From Pedobacter psychroterrae (GTDB lineage: Bacteria > Bacteroidota > Bacteroidia > Sphingobacteriales > Sphingobacteriaceae): a stretch of 64,000 nt of DNA. Of the stretch, positions 28,439 to 38,258 are shown piece after piece. The position numbers were made by a program, and so were the translations under genes. The notes below the pieces were generated by a model that had not been told where the DNA came from, did no database searches, and worked only from the letters and a program-made list of their open reading frames with translations. Every line of letters starts with the position of its first letter. Positions within the stretch are counted from its first letter, which is position 1. The stretch is from NCBI RefSeq assembly GCF_004331695.1, contig NZ_SJSL01000002.1:1054001-1118000 (forward strand). The letters run 5' to 3'.

Positions 28439-29434
28439 GGGGCTAAACTCAATAATTTGCAACCTAAGAAAAAAGCAATCCTCATCGCTTTATGCATTAG
28501 CATATTGCTTATGCTTGCAAAGTTTGTCGCATATTTTATCACACATTCCAATGCCATACTTACCGATGCAGCAGAAAGTATTGTAAACGTACTGGCCAGT
28601 AGCTTTGCATTTTACAGTATTTACCTGGCTACGGTTCCTAAAGATACCAACCATCCCTACGGGCATGGAAAAGTAGAGTATTTTTCTGCCTTTTTGGAAG
28701 GGGCACTCATTACCATTGCAGGAGTGATTATCATCTTCAAATCAGGGTACGACCTGATCTATCCAAAACCGATCCTTAAGTTATTTGAAGGTGCCGCCAT
28801 CATTGGTTTTACCGGATTCATCAATATGCTGGTTGGATATTACCTGATCAATACGGGAAAACAGCAAAATTCCATTACCCTTGAAGCCGACGGGAAGCAC
28901 CTGCTTACTGATGCCGTAACCAGTGCAGGACTGGTTGTCGGCGTGATAATGATCAAACTGACTGGAATGTACTGGCTGGATGGGGTCATCTCTATCTTAT
29001 TAGGCGTTTATATTATATACAACGGCTATAAGCTGACCAGACGCTCGGTAGGCGGACTAATGGATGAAAGTGATATCGAACTGGTAAAAGACATTATCGA
29101 TTGCATGCAGAAAAACAGGAGAGCGCCCTGGATAGATGTCCACAACCTGCGTGCGCAGCAATATGGAGCTGATCTGCACATTGACTGCCATTTTACCCTA
29201 CCTTATTATTTCGATCTTAACCATGTTCACCAGGAAATTTCTGCCATAGATCATATAATCAATGGAAATGCAAAGCGCAAAACAGAGCTTTTTATTCATG
29301 CTGACCCCTGTCTGCCTGCCTGCTGCAATTATTGCCATATGAAAGCATGTCCGGTAAGGTCAGAGCCTTTCAGTGACGAGATAAAATGGACCATAGAAAA
29401 TGCCACCAAAAACCAAAAACATTTTGACCAATGA
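28436..29434 (+). CDS. Cation diffusion facilitator family transporter
   Basis: Up to 332 residues, of the CDF family that exports Zn, Fe, Mn or similar divalent ions by proton exchange. Six hydrophobic segments span about residues 15-205. The metal site is in HSNAILTDAAESIVN (helix 2) and the HD pair is replaced by DGKHLLTDAVTSAG (helix 5). A C-terminal cytoplasmic domain is Cys-rich at the end (CLPACCNYCHMKACP), a possible extra metal site. There is no in-frame ATG near the start. TTG 28436 lies inside a promoter box, so TTG 28457 (before QPKKKAI) is equally likely. Confidence 0.88.
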   Translation: MGAKLNNLQPKKKAILIALCISILLMLAKFVAYFITHSNAILTDAAESIVNVLASSFAFYSIYLATVPKDTNHPYGHGKVEYFSAFLEGALITIAGVIIIFKSGYDLIYPKPILKLFEGAAIIGFTGFINMLVGYYLINTGKQQNSITLEADGKHLLTDAVTSAGLVVGVIMIKLTGMYWLDGVISILLGVYIIYNGYKLTRRSVGGLMDESDIELVKDIIDCMQKNRRAPWIDVHNLRAQQYGADLHIDCHFTLPYYFDLNHVHQEISAIDHIINGNAKRKTELFIHADPCLPACCNYCHMKACPVRSEPFSDEIKWTIENATKNQKHFDQ

Positions 29435-29880
29435 GCTATTTTAATATAAGGGTTTACGGACTGCTGATCAATTCTGAAAATCAGGTGCTGATCAGCGACG
29501 AGCAGTCGGGAGGCAGGAGCTTCAGTAAATTCCCTGGGGGCGGCCTGGAACTGGGAGAGGGGCTGATAGATGCGCTTAAAAGGGAATTTATGGAAGAATG
29601 TAACGCAGAGATTGAAGTGATCAGTCATTTTTACACCACAGATTTTTACGAACAATCCTCCTTTAATGACAGTCAGATCATCAGCATTTATTATATAGTT
29701 AGAGAAATCCTCCCATTGCAGCTTAATTTTAAGACTGTGGCTTTTGATTTTGATACAGGTATGCTGCAGGCGTTCAGATGGGTGGATCTGACTTTACTCA
29801 GCACTGATGATGTGACTTTTAAGACCGACAAGACCGTAATAGAACTATTGATAAACAAAAAGACCAATGAGCTTAGCTGA
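29431..29880 (+). CDS. NUDIX hydrolase
   Basis: 149 residues. The Nudix box reads GGGLELGEGLIDALKREF then MEECNAE (about 35-60), matching GX5EX7REXXEE. It hydrolyses a nucleoside diphosphate linked to an unknown group. It overlaps the CDF gene by 4 bases and the following bioA by 14 bases, so all three are on one transcript. Confidence 0.93.
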   Translation: MSYFNIRVYGLLINSENQVLISDEQSGGRSFSKFPGGGLELGEGLIDALKREFMEECNAEIEVISHFYTTDFYEQSSFNDSQIISIYYIVREILPLQLNFKTVAFDFDTGMLQAFRWVDLTLLSTDDVTFKTDKTVIELLINKKTNELS

Positions 29881-31135
29881 AAGGGATAAAAAAGTAATAT
29901 GGCACCCGTACACACAGATGAAGGATGCCTTGCCGCATATCCCCATTGTAAGAGGAGAGGGTGTGTACCTGTTTGATGAAGATGGAAAACGGTATATTGA
30001 TGCTGTTTCCAGTTGGTGGGTCAACATCCACGGACATGCCCATCCGCACATCGCAGCCCGGGTATCCGAACAACTGAAAACACTCGAGCATGTGATATTT
30101 GCCGGTTTTACACACGAGCCAGCTGTGGAACTAGCTGAACGCCTGCTACCATTGCTTCCAGGAAAGCAGGAAAAGGTTTTTTATAGCGACAATGGTTCGA
30201 CGGCAGTGGAAGTAGCCTTAAAAATGTGCCTGCAGTACTGGGTGAATACCGGCAAGCAGGGGCGGACAAAGATCATTGCATTTAAGGAAGCCTACCATGG
30301 CGACACTTTCGGTGCTATGTCCGTGAGCGGCAGGAGTATCTTTACAGATCCTTTCAAAGGATTGCTTTTTGACGTTGAATTTCTGGACTTGCCCCATGCA
30401 GGTAATATTGAGCAATTGAAATCCAAGATCAACTATCTGTCTAATGAGGTGGCCTGCTTTATATTTGAGCCCATGGTATTGGGTGCCAGTGGAATGCTGA
30501 TGTATGAAGCTGCCTACCTTGATCAGTTGATAGAAACCTGCCAGAAACACGGCATTCTCACCATCGCAGATGAAGTGATGACGGGTTTTGGAAGAACCGG
30601 TAAATATTTCTCCTGTGAAGCGCTGGCTAACAGCCCGGATATATTTTGCCTTTCCAAGGGCTTAACAGGCGGTACTATGCCCTTGGGCATTACCACCTGT
30701 AATAAGCAGGTTTTTGGTGCTTTTTTAAGCAATGATCAACTTAAAACCTTGTATCATGGACATTCTTTTACTGCCAATCCGGTCGCCTGTGCAGCTTCTT
30801 TGGCAAGTATGGATATTTTATTAAGTGCGGAGACTTTACCAAATCTGCAGCGTATCACCGCTAAACATGGGGAATTTGCGCTTACACTACAAGGTCACCC
30901 AAAGCTTAAAGCCGTCAGACAGGCAGGTACCATTTTAGCAATGGAATGGGAGACAGGAAATGACAGTTCTTATTTGAGCGGATTAAGAAACCGCCTCTAT
31001 CTGTATTTTCTGGAACGTGGGATAGTACTGAGGCCATTGGGAAATATTCTCTATATTTTACCTCCCTATGTCATCAGTAATGATGATCTGGATTACATTT
31101 ACAAAACAATAACGCAAGCACTAAACGAAATATAA
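29867..31135 (+). CDS. bioA: Adenosylmethionine-8-amino-7-oxononanoate aminotransferase
   Basis: 422 residues, normal length. BioA makes 7,8-diaminopelargonate from KAPA using SAM as amino donor. HPYTQMKDA (about 13-21), SSWWVNIHGHAHP near 50, the Asp of IADEVMTGFGRTG near 234 and the PLP lysine in CLSKGLTGGTMPLG near 266 are visible. No other biotin gene is in this window. It starts within the NUDIX gene and is followed 4 bases later by a ferritin-like protein. Confidence 0.95.
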   Translation: MSLAERDKKVIWHPYTQMKDALPHIPIVRGEGVYLFDEDGKRYIDAVSSWWVNIHGHAHPHIAARVSEQLKTLEHVIFAGFTHEPAVELAERLLPLLPGKQEKVFYSDNGSTAVEVALKMCLQYWVNTGKQGRTKIIAFKEAYHGDTFGAMSVSGRSIFTDPFKGLLFDVEFLDLPHAGNIEQLKSKINYLSNEVACFIFEPMVLGASGMLMYEAAYLDQLIETCQKHGILTIADEVMTGFGRTGKYFSCEALANSPDIFCLSKGLTGGTMPLGITTCNKQVFGAFLSNDQLKTLYHGHSFTANPVACAASLASMDILLSAETLPNLQRITAKHGEFALTLQGHPKLKAVRQAGTILAMEWETGNDSSYLSGLRNRLYLYFLERGIVLRPLGNILYILPPYVISNDDLDYIYKTITQALNEI

Positions 31136-31139
31136 ACAG

Positions 31140-31748
31140 ATGCAGATCAAATCAATTTTACAGAGTATAGTCGATGACAATGCATTGCATGCCAAATGGT
31201 TAAATACATTGTCTTACATGGAAAACGCGGGGGCCAAAAAGATCTCTGCATCAGAACATAAAGAAAATGTAAACCTGATCATTCTCAAGCATGCAGCAGA
31301 AGAGCACCGTCATGCCTACTATCTGAAAAAACAACTGGACAAGCTGGGAGGCAATCTTTGTAAAACCTATACCAATGACGAGTTGCTTACACCAAATCAG
31401 ACAAAATTCTATTTGAATGCATTAGATGTAGCAGTTTGCCGTTATCTGAAACAGCAGTTTAACCTCAGCGGTTATGAGCTCAAATTTGCGGCCTATCTCT
31501 TTGTGACTTACGCTATCGAAGTACGCGCAGACGAGCTGTATCCTATCTACCAGGATGTGCTGACCGCTGCCAGAAGTAAAGTTAACGTAAAGTCCATCAT
31601 CCTTGAAGAGGAGGGACACCTGGAAGAGATGCTCAACCAGTTAAAGACATTTTCGGCAGACTGGGAAAAGCATGCAGAGATTGTGATCCGTATAGAGCAA
31701 AAAATGTTTGACGACTGGATGAATAATCTGGGCAAACAAATCACTTAA
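31140..31748 (+). CDS. Uncharacterised protein with ferritin-like di-iron ligand pattern
   Basis: 202 residues, mostly helical, no signal peptide. The four-helix di-iron pattern is present: Glu28 in helix 1, E55-x-x-H58 (EEHRH) in helix 2, Glu127 or Glu132 in helix 3 (AIEVRADELY), and E157-x-x-H160 (EEEGHLEE) in helix 4. This matches the ferritin/rubrerythrin superfamily, but I do not recognise a named family. It follows bioA by 4 bases, so a redox or hydroxylation step linked to biotin is conceivable but unproven. Its stop is shared palindromically (TTAA) with pdeM. Confidence 0.82.
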   Translation: MQIKSILQSIVDDNALHAKWLNTLSYMENAGAKKISASEHKENVNLIILKHAAEEHRHAYYLKKQLDKLGGNLCKTYTNDELLTPNQTKFYLNALDVAVCRYLKQQFNLSGYELKFAAYLFVTYAIEVRADELYPIYQDVLTAARSKVNVKSIILEEEGHLEEMLNQLKTFSADWEKHAEIVIRIEQKMFDDWMNNLGKQIT

Positions 31749-32380
31749 ACCTTAACAACTTTCTCCGGCGTCACCGCATAGAAACTGTCACCAACTTCCC
31801 TTTTAATCATAAACAGCCCCGTAAATACACTAAAAGCCGGCAGCACGGCACAGGTATCACTAAAGTAGAAACAAGGAAATTTCAACTGCTGCCTGGCCCT
31901 ACCGTACAAAACTACTCCAGGATGAATGTGTCCCGAAATATTGTAGTACTCATCAAATTCCTTTGGCTTATCATGGATAAACCTGAAGGGAGCGCATAGC
32001 AGCTCCTTTTGATATACTTCTATATCCAACGCCTCATAGTCCTCGTTTTTCAACGCATCATGGTTACCTTTTATCAATACTATCCTTAACTCAGGATAGC
32101 TTTTTCTCCATTCCAGAAAGGCATTGGCGTCACTGTTGATCTTGTTGTGAAACATATCGCCTGTAACAAGCAACGTTTCAGCATCAAATTCAGCCATCAG
32201 CCTGCTCAGCCGCCGGAGATCAGTATGTCCCACAGCATCGGGTACCTGCAATCCATGCTTTCTAAAATGTGCAGACTTACCAATGTGCAGATCGCTGATG
32301 ATCAGCATCCTCTTTGCTGCCCAGTAAATTGCTTTCTCCTTACTTAATATCAACGCTTCTTCTCTGCAATTAATGGTCAT
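31745..32380 (-). CDS. pdeM: Ligase-associated DNA damage response endonuclease PdeM
   Basis: 211 residues of the calcineurin-like metallophosphoesterase family. The metal motifs are ISDLHIGKSAHFRKHG (about 28-43), VTGDMFHN near 70, KGNHD near 104 and GHIHPGV near 149. In other bacteria this nuclease occurs with a Lhr-type helicase, an exonuclease and an ATP-dependent ligase. Here the helicase is directly upstream (9 bases), while the ligase and exonuclease are not in the window. Confidence 0.9.
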   Translation of the reverse strand: MTINCREEALILSKEKAIYWAAKRMLIISDLHIGKSAHFRKHGLQVPDAVGHTDLRRLSRLMAEFDAETLLVTGDMFHNKINSDANAFLEWRKSYPELRIVLIKGNHDALKNEDYEALDIEVYQKELLCAPFRFIHDKPKEFDEYYNISGHIHPGVVLYGRARQQLKFPCFYFSDTCAVLPAFSVFTGLFMIKREVGDSFYAVTPEKVVKV

Positions 32381-32389
32381 TCGGTTTTA

Positions 32390-34957
32390 TTAAGTCTCTT
32401 CGTCCTCTTGTTTAAATCTTTTTGTTTTTCTCGCGGAGCTCTTCTTTTCTGCTTCAGCGGTCATTCTTTCAATTCGCTTACCCAGTTCCTCGCTGCTCAT
32501 GTTGTCCCTCAGACTGTCTACCTTAATCGGAAAACAGAGCGGTGTGTACCTGTCTGTGTTGATGATCACCACCTTGCTTGCCTGTATACGGTGCAGCGCA
32601 GCCGCCAGCCTGGGTTCTTCTATCTGCTGATAAAATGCCTCATCGTAAGCCTGCCGCAATAATAAGTTATGTTTATCATAATCTGTAAAAACGTTGAAAA
32701 ATAATCCGGCAGAAGACTGCAGGTGTTTATTGGCCACATACTTTCCTGGGTAGCCCTGGAACACCAGTCCTGAAATACAGGCAATATCCCTAAACTTGCG
32801 CCTGGCCATCTCAGTAGCATTGATGCTGGCGATGATATCATCAGATAAATTAACAGGGCTAAACAATTGTTTGATATTAGCCTCATCCAGAGGAATCGGT
32901 TGCTCGCTAAGCAATTCAAATCCATAATCATTCATGGCTATCGAAAAGCTGATGGGTTTAACCCTGCCGAGCCTATAAGCAATCAGCGAAGCCATGATCT
33001 CATTTACCTGCCTGCCTTCAAAAGGGTAGGCGAAGAAATGGTAACCGTCTTTGGTATTGATCAGCTCAATCAGAAACTCGTCATCCTTTGGTACATGCGA
33101 TACCTTTGCCTGGCGTTCAAACAAGGGCAATACGAAGTCCAGCTCTTCATCGTCATGTGTCTTATCCAGGGTCTCATTGTATTTCTTTCTCAAAATACTA
33201 CCCAGATTGGAACTAAGCGAAATTCTGCCACCCATCCAGCTGGGACTCATCGCTGTTTTCTGTTTGCTTTTGCGCACCATCACCATCATTTCCTTAATCA
33301 TGATGAACTCCAGCACCCTGCCTGCCAGCGTAAAACTATTGCCAGGCTTCATCTTAGACACAAACGACTCCTCCACCATGCCTACAAATCCACCTGTCAG
33401 GTATTTAACCTTGATCATAGCATCACTTACGATCGCACCAATGTGGAGCCTGTGCCGCATGGCCATTTGTCGGCTCTCTACCTTCCACAGTCCCTCTATT
33501 TTCTTTACTTTACTAAACTCTGTATAAGCGGTTAAGCTGTCTCCACCTGTAGTAATGAACTGCATGATCCAGTTCCATTCCTGTGGAAGTAATTCCCTGA
33601 ACGCATGCGTCTGTTTTACTTCAAAAAAGATTTTTTCATCGTCAAATCCATCGCCTACAGCCAACGTAACAAGATACTGGATCAGCACATCAAATGACAT
33701 TACCATCGGTTCACGGCTTTCAATGTTTTGTGTCCTTGCCGCTTCTTTTATTGCTGCAGCTTCCACCAGTTCCAGCGCATGGGTGGGCAGAAAATAGATA
33801 GTGGAAGTCTCATAAGGAGAGTGTCCGCTACGTCCGGCCCGCTGCAGGAATCTCGCAACCCCTTTAGGCGACCCGATCTGTACTACTGTATCTACTGGCT
33901 TAAAATCGACTCCCAGATCCAGTGATGAAGTACTAACCACCGCTTTTAAAACACCTGAATGTATCGAGTCTTCTATCCAGTTGCGCAGTTCATAATCGAT
34001 AGAGCCATGATGGATGGCCAGTTGCCCGGCGAGGTTCTCATCCTTCGCCAAAAGCGTCTGGTACCATAGCTCCGCCTGTCCGCGGGTATTGGTAAAGATT
34101 AATGTAGTTTTACTTTTGTAAATAATAGGCAACAGTTTTTCGGCCAGTTTATGGCCCAAATGACCCGCCCAGGGCAGCATGTCTATATGATCTGGTAAGA
34201 TAGATTTGATTACAATTTTTTTCTCTATATCGGCCTTTATAATAGCTTTAGGCAGGTCATCGTAGGGCACCAGCACATCCAGTGCCTGGTCAATGTTGCC
34301 AATAGTAGCCGATATCCCCCAAATCCTCAGCAGCCTTTCAGGCTGTTTTTCCTGCAACAGACCTTTGATCCTTGAAATAGCAAGTTCTGCCATTACACCA
34401 CGTTTACTGCCCAGTAGTTCGTGCCATTCATCGGCCACAATGCATTGCAAATGCTCAAAGTAATTGAAAGTACTCTTCTGTGCCAGCAGCAGGTGCATAC
34501 TCTCAGGCGTGATGATCAATACCTCGGGCATTTGCTTTTTCTGCTTTAGCTTTTCACTTTGTGAAGTATCACCATTTCGGACACCTACCATCCAGTCCAG
34601 TTCCAGCTCGTCACATACCTCGCGCATGGCGCGCGCCAGGTCTTTGGCCAGCGAGCGCAGCGGAGTGATCCAGATCAGCTTAAGGCCTGTCTCATGTTTG
34701 AATTTTTTGTCGGATTTCTTTGCTGTTTTGTCTTTAAGTATTATCGCCTCCCGCTCAGCACGCTTGTTTAGCTCATCCACCACGACTGCCAAAAATAAAG
34801 AAAAGGTCTTGCCAAAGCCCGTAGGAGCGTTCACAAGACCACTGTATCCCTCCGCATAATACTGCCAGGCATCCGTCTGAAATTTAAAAGGCTTTTTCTT
34901 GTTCAGCTTCAGCCATTTGATTACTTGTTTATACCCCTTGCTGTTCGTTAATGTCAT
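32390..34957 (-). CDS. Ligase-associated DNA damage response DEXH-box helicase (Lhr family)
   Basis: 855 residues, superfamily 2. Walker A is APTGFGKT (about 44-51), the DEXH box DEWH lies near 190, motif III is SATIGN and motif VI QRAGRSGH near 385. A Lhr-type C-terminal extension follows. It is predicted to translocate on DNA and to act with the PdeM nuclease encoded just downstream. A Lys/Arg-rich tail (KKSSARKTKRFKQEDEE) closes the protein. Confidence 0.92.
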   Translation of the reverse strand: MTLTNSKGYKQVIKWLKLNKKKPFKFQTDAWQYYAEGYSGLVNAPTGFGKTFSLFLAVVVDELNKRAEREAIILKDKTAKKSDKKFKHETGLKLIWITPLRSLAKDLARAMREVCDELELDWMVGVRNGDTSQSEKLKQKKQMPEVLIITPESMHLLLAQKSTFNYFEHLQCIVADEWHELLGSKRGVMAELAISRIKGLLQEKQPERLLRIWGISATIGNIDQALDVLVPYDDLPKAIIKADIEKKIVIKSILPDHIDMLPWAGHLGHKLAEKLLPIIYKSKTTLIFTNTRGQAELWYQTLLAKDENLAGQLAIHHGSIDYELRNWIEDSIHSGVLKAVVSTSSLDLGVDFKPVDTVVQIGSPKGVARFLQRAGRSGHSPYETSTIYFLPTHALELVEAAAIKEAARTQNIESREPMVMSFDVLIQYLVTLAVGDGFDDEKIFFEVKQTHAFRELLPQEWNWIMQFITTGGDSLTAYTEFSKVKKIEGLWKVESRQMAMRHRLHIGAIVSDAMIKVKYLTGGFVGMVEESFVSKMKPGNSFTLAGRVLEFIMIKEMMVMVRKSKQKTAMSPSWMGGRISLSSNLGSILRKKYNETLDKTHDDEELDFVLPLFERQAKVSHVPKDDEFLIELINTKDGYHFFAYPFEGRQVNEIMASLIAYRLGRVKPISFSIAMNDYGFELLSEQPIPLDEANIKQLFSPVNLSDDIIASINATEMARRKFRDIACISGLVFQGYPGKYVANKHLQSSAGLFFNVFTDYDKHNLLLRQAYDEAFYQQIEEPRLAAALHRIQASKVVIINTDRYTPLCFPIKVDSLRDNMSSEELGKRIERMTAEAEKKSSARKTKRFKQEDEET

Positions 34958-35036
34958 GTGCTTCTGCCATAATCGGCAATGAACCGATTTATCAATTGAA
35001 ATTACCTGAACTTAACAAATAATAAGGTAATTCGTT

Positions 35037-36071
35037 TTATCCCCCCGCGATATCCAGCACTATTCTACCCTCAATTTCTCCTCTTTTCATCTGTTCCAAT
35101 ACTTCATTGATATCCTCCAGCCGCGCGGAATGGATGGTCGCCTTTACTTTTCCCTCAGCAGCAAAGGCAATCGCTTCCTGCATATCTTTCCTAGTGCCTA
35201 CGATGGAACCTCTTACTGTATACCGGTTTAGTACCGTCTCAAATATTGGCAGGTCGAAACTGCCCGGAGGCAGACCGTTTAAGGCAATTGTTCCTTTTCT
35301 TCTCAATGCAGTAAGGGCTTGTCTGAATGCAATAGGGGAAACAGCAGTAACCAATACCCCATGCATTCCACCTGTTTTTTCTTTTAGAAAAGCCCCGGCA
35401 TCCACCTCTTTCGCGTTCACAGTTAGGTCTGCGCCAAGTTTTTTAGCGAGTTCAAGTTTGTCATCTGCTACGTCAATTGCGGCTACATGCAAGCCCATTG
35501 CCTTCGCATACTGCACTGCGAGATGTCCCAAACCCCCGATTCCTGAAATCGCCACCCACTCTCCCGGTTTCGTATCCGTCTCTTTAAGACCCTTATAAAC
35601 CGTCACACCCGCACAGGTTATTGGGGCCATTTCCATAAAATTTATGCCTTCAGAAAAGCGTGCTACATAGCGTGCGTCTGCTACCACATACTCTGCATAT
35701 CCCCCGTCTACACTATATCCTCCGTTTTGTTGGGATTCGCAAAGCGTTTCCCATCCTGTAATGCAATACTCGCAATGTCCACAGGCACTAAACAACCACG
35801 GTGCGCCTACAATATCACCTTCTTTCACATTGGTTACACCACGACCCAGCGCAACTACATAACCAACAGCCTCATGTCCGGGAATCAGCGGTAATTTAGG
35901 TTTGACCGGCCAGTCGCCCATACAGGCATGGAGGTCTGTATGACATACACCGCTTGAGATTACTTTCACCAGCACTTGGTTTTCGCCTGGACTTTTAACC
36001 GGAACCTGTTCAATTTTTAATGGTTTGCCAAATTCATAGAGAACTGCGGCTTTCATTGTTTTAGGTATCAT
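35037..36071 (-). CDS. adhP: Zinc-dependent alcohol dehydrogenase (AdhP type)
   Basis: About 344 residues from ATG 36071; another ATG at 36056 (MKAAVLYEF) is equally plausible and gives the standard AdhP N-terminus. The catalytic zinc site is CHTDLHA (Cys) and GHEAVG (His-Glu). The structural zinc site is [15 protein letters not shown], and the Rossmann motif is [11 protein letters not shown]. It interconverts primary alcohols and aldehydes with NAD. No partner genes adjoin. Confidence 0.93.
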   Translation of the reverse strand: MIPKTMKAAVLYEFGKPLKIEQVPVKSPGENQVLVKVISSGVCHTDLHACMGDWPVKPKLPLIPGHEAVGYVVALGRGVTNVKEGDIVGAPWLFSACGHCEYCITGWETLCESQQNGGYSVDGGYAEYVVADARYVARFSEGINFMEMAPITCAGVTVYKGLKETDTKPGEWVAISGIGGLGHLAVQYAKAMGLHVAAIDVADDKLELAKKLGADLTVNAKEVDAGAFLKEKTGGMHGVLVTAVSPIAFRQALTALRRKGTIALNGLPPGSFDLPIFETVLNRYTVRGSIVGTRKDMQEAIAFAAEGKVKATIHSARLEDINEVLEQMKRGEIEGRIVLDIAGG

Positions 36072-36174
36072 AATGCGCTTATTTCTTAACCTAAAGATCC
36101 CTAAAGGCTGCAGAAACAAATATGACACAGGTTATTTACTTGTGTGATTGTGAACATTATTTGAAATGTATGCT

Positions 36175-37119
36175 TTAGTCTTTTATCGGCCCGATATATT
36201 TTTTAGCTATTACCAGATTCGCAAACTTAATATGATGGGATTGCCCGGCAGGGGTCGTATCGTCATAAAACTCAATCCAGAGGTAGTTTATTTTTAAACC
36301 GGGATCTGTCCTCCATCTAAAGCCCTGAAAAGGGGACTTAGAAGGATCATTTATCCAGGAATCTGCATCCCAATAGCCATTTGGAAAACCCGGTCCCCAG
36401 TGGCCTACCTCTTTTCCATCCTGCCATACCTTGAGTTCACCATTGTATGCCGAGACAGGATTGTTCATTTTAATCATTAGTTCAACACACATCCATTTAT
36501 CCCATTCCAGTTTTTTCGCACTGGGGCTGCCATTCACTAGGTCATTTCCATAGCACTTGCTGTTTGCACCATATTTCATATCACCCCAATAAAGATAGGT
36601 ATCCATAGCAGGAGCGTTTACCGGTTCGTACGCTATGGAAATCCGTTTGTCACCCAGTCCGCAAATGCCAGCACGGGGATGAGGGTAGGAGGTTCCAGGA
36701 CTGTACCCGCCAATCCAGACAGACTCATGGTGTATATATCCTTTGGACGACGAAGGATATTTCACATAATAACGCAGGTAAATCGTACTGTCAAAACCAG
36801 GTTTGAATTGCTTGTAAAGATGACCGCCATCGTTTATTGTGCCGTTATTAGTCATTTTAATTGCAGGTGTGACGCTACCGGGTGGTGTATCACTTGTGTC
36901 CAGCGACATGCCTTCCCGGTTTTTAATATCCGGATACCTGCTGAAGATTTTATCTGTACCGTCGTTAAAATGCTCCGTGTACAAGACGTCAGGGTCATCT
37001 TCTATGCCAATATCGTTCAGATATTTATCAGAAATAGCAAACGGTTTACTACTCACCAGTGGTTTGAAGCTTGTTGCCACGATCATTAAAGCGATAAAAA
37101 GCAAGAATCTGATATACAT
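36175..37119 (-). CDS. Secreted protein with probable concanavalin-like jelly-roll fold, function unknown
   Basis: About 314 residues from ATG 37119, which opens a signal peptide (MYIRFLLFIALMIVATSF). The mature part is rich in Trp, Tyr and Gly (HHESVWIGGYSPGTSYPHPR, WGPGFPNGYWDADSW, YLWIEFYDD), as in lectin-like or polysaccharide-lyase beta sandwiches. I cannot name a family with confidence; polysaccharide binding or cleavage is a guess. The frame extends upstream to 37179, where it abuts the flavoprotein start, but the later start gives the better signal peptide. Confidence 0.8.
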   Translation of the reverse strand: MYIRFLLFIALMIVATSFKPLVSSKPFAISDKYLNDIGIEDDPDVLYTEHFNDGTDKIFSRYPDIKNREGMSLDTSDTPPGSVTPAIKMTNNGTINDGGHLYKQFKPGFDSTIYLRYYVKYPSSSKGYIHHESVWIGGYSPGTSYPHPRAGICGLGDKRISIAYEPVNAPAMDTYLYWGDMKYGANSKCYGNDLVNGSPSAKKLEWDKWMCVELMIKMNNPVSAYNGELKVWQDGKEVGHWGPGFPNGYWDADSWINDPSKSPFQGFRWRTDPGLKINYLWIEFYDDTTPAGQSHHIKFANLVIAKKYIGPIKD

Positions 37120-37178
37120 TTGCTTAAATATACTGCTATTTTTTATCAGGAACGAATAGCCCTTGGCTATTGAGACCA

Positions 37179-38087
37179 TTAAAATCTTTCCTGGGTTATT
37201 TCGCTGTTTACTACAGCTCCGATCATATTTCCTGCCGCTACTGCATTAGATACAGAACGCATTGGATTGGTATTGTCTCCGCCCGCGAAAACATCTGCTA
37301 TGGTTGTCTTATAAAGCATGTCTACTTTTATATAACCCTGCTCTGTCAATTCACAACCCAGGGCAACCGGAATATCCGAATGCTGTATAAATGGGATTGC
37401 TGCATAAACGGCGTCAAAACTGTGCTCGCTGCCATCTTTGAAAATCACATGTTTGATGTGCCCATGCTCGTGCACCATTTCAGCAACTTCCTTTTCTATA
37501 ATTTTTATATTGTTTTTTTGCAATTTACTGATCTGTTCCTCATTAAAGTCAGCCTTGCCCGAAGTCAAAATTGTGATCTTATCCGTGAGGTTATTAACCA
37601 AAGAAGCAATGTGGAAGGCTCTTTCACCATTTGCCATAATTCCTGTTTTTTGATTGCGGAATTCATATCCGTGACAATAAGGGCAATGGATTACCGAAAT
37701 GCCCCAGCATGCTGCAAAGCCTTTTATATCAGGCATCAGATCTTTTATACCTGTGGTAACAACCAACTTCTTCGCTTTATATTCCCTCCCTGATTGTGTC
37801 ACGATAGCGATGCCGTTATCGGTTTTCCTTCCGCCCACTGCATGGTCATCCAGGAATTTTACGGTTTCGTAATTCAAAACCTGTGTTTTAGCCTTTTCAG
37901 CTATTACGTTTGGTTTTTCTCCGTCATGCGTGATGAAATTATGCGAGTAGGGCGTTTGCCTGTTACAAGGTAAACCACTGTCAATAATCAGCACGCTTCG
38001 CAAGGAACGGCCTAGTGCCATGGCTGCAGAAAGCCCTGCATAGCTGCCACCAAGGATGATTACGTCATAATCTTTATTGTCTGCCAT
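37179..38087 (-). CDS. Thioredoxin reductase-like FAD/NAD(P) flavoprotein
   Basis: 302 residues. FAD-binding GGSYAGLSAAMALGRS is at about 13-28, the redox-active CPYC in IHCPYCHGYEF near 135, a second dinucleotide site near 150 and FAD-contact GGDNTNPMRSVSNAV near 268. The family includes thioredoxin reductases and flavoproteins with other acceptors. GIMANGERAF replaces the usual second GGGDSA Rossmann motif, so NAD(P)H binding may be altered and it may not be a true TrxB. Confidence 0.85.
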   Translation of the reverse strand: MADNKDYDVIILGGSYAGLSAAMALGRSLRSVLIIDSGLPCNRQTPYSHNFITHDGEKPNVIAEKAKTQVLNYETVKFLDDHAVGGRKTDNGIAIVTQSGREYKAKKLVVTTGIKDLMPDIKGFAACWGISVIHCPYCHGYEFRNQKTGIMANGERAFHIASLVNNLTDKITILTSGKADFNEEQISKLQKNNIKIIEKEVAEMVHEHGHIKHVIFKDGSEHSFDAVYAAIPFIQHSDIPVALGCELTEQGYIKVDMLYKTTIADVFAGGDNTNPMRSVSNAVAAGNMIGAVVNSEITQERF

Positions 38088-38181
38088 AAAACTTGATTTT
38101 ATAAATGAATTTAGCGGAATACATAACCTTGATTCCTATTGGGAAATGTATCTCATTTGGCAAAAATACTAAAAACTATTG

Positions 38182-38205
38182 TTATTGCAATAAAGTTGCA
38201 ATAAA
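38182..38205. promoter_or_regulatory. Palindromic/direct-repeat candidate operator
   Basis: TTATTGCAATAA (38182-38193) is a perfect palindrome. It is followed directly by a second copy of its right half, so TTGCAATAAA occurs twice, 11 bases (one helical turn) apart. It sits in the 171-base divergent gap between the flavoprotein and the sigma-54 regulator. Confidence 0.4.
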
Positions 38206-38235
38206 CAACCAGACTAAAAACTGCCTGTAGATTTG

Positions 38236-38243
38236 TAGCTTTG
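38236..38243 (+). promoter_or_regulatory. -7 box of the sigma-54 response-regulator gene
   Basis: TAGCTTTG is an exact TAnnTTTG 15 bases before ATG 38259. The in-frame TTG at 38241 overlaps this box and is rejected as a start. Confidence 0.45.
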
Positions 38244-38258
38244 TTGAAATTATCAGCT

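Noticed and set aside
31140-31748. Assigning the di-iron protein as tRNA hydroxylase MiaE
   Set aside because: Size and fold class are similar, but the sequence around the ligands does not look like MiaE as I know it.
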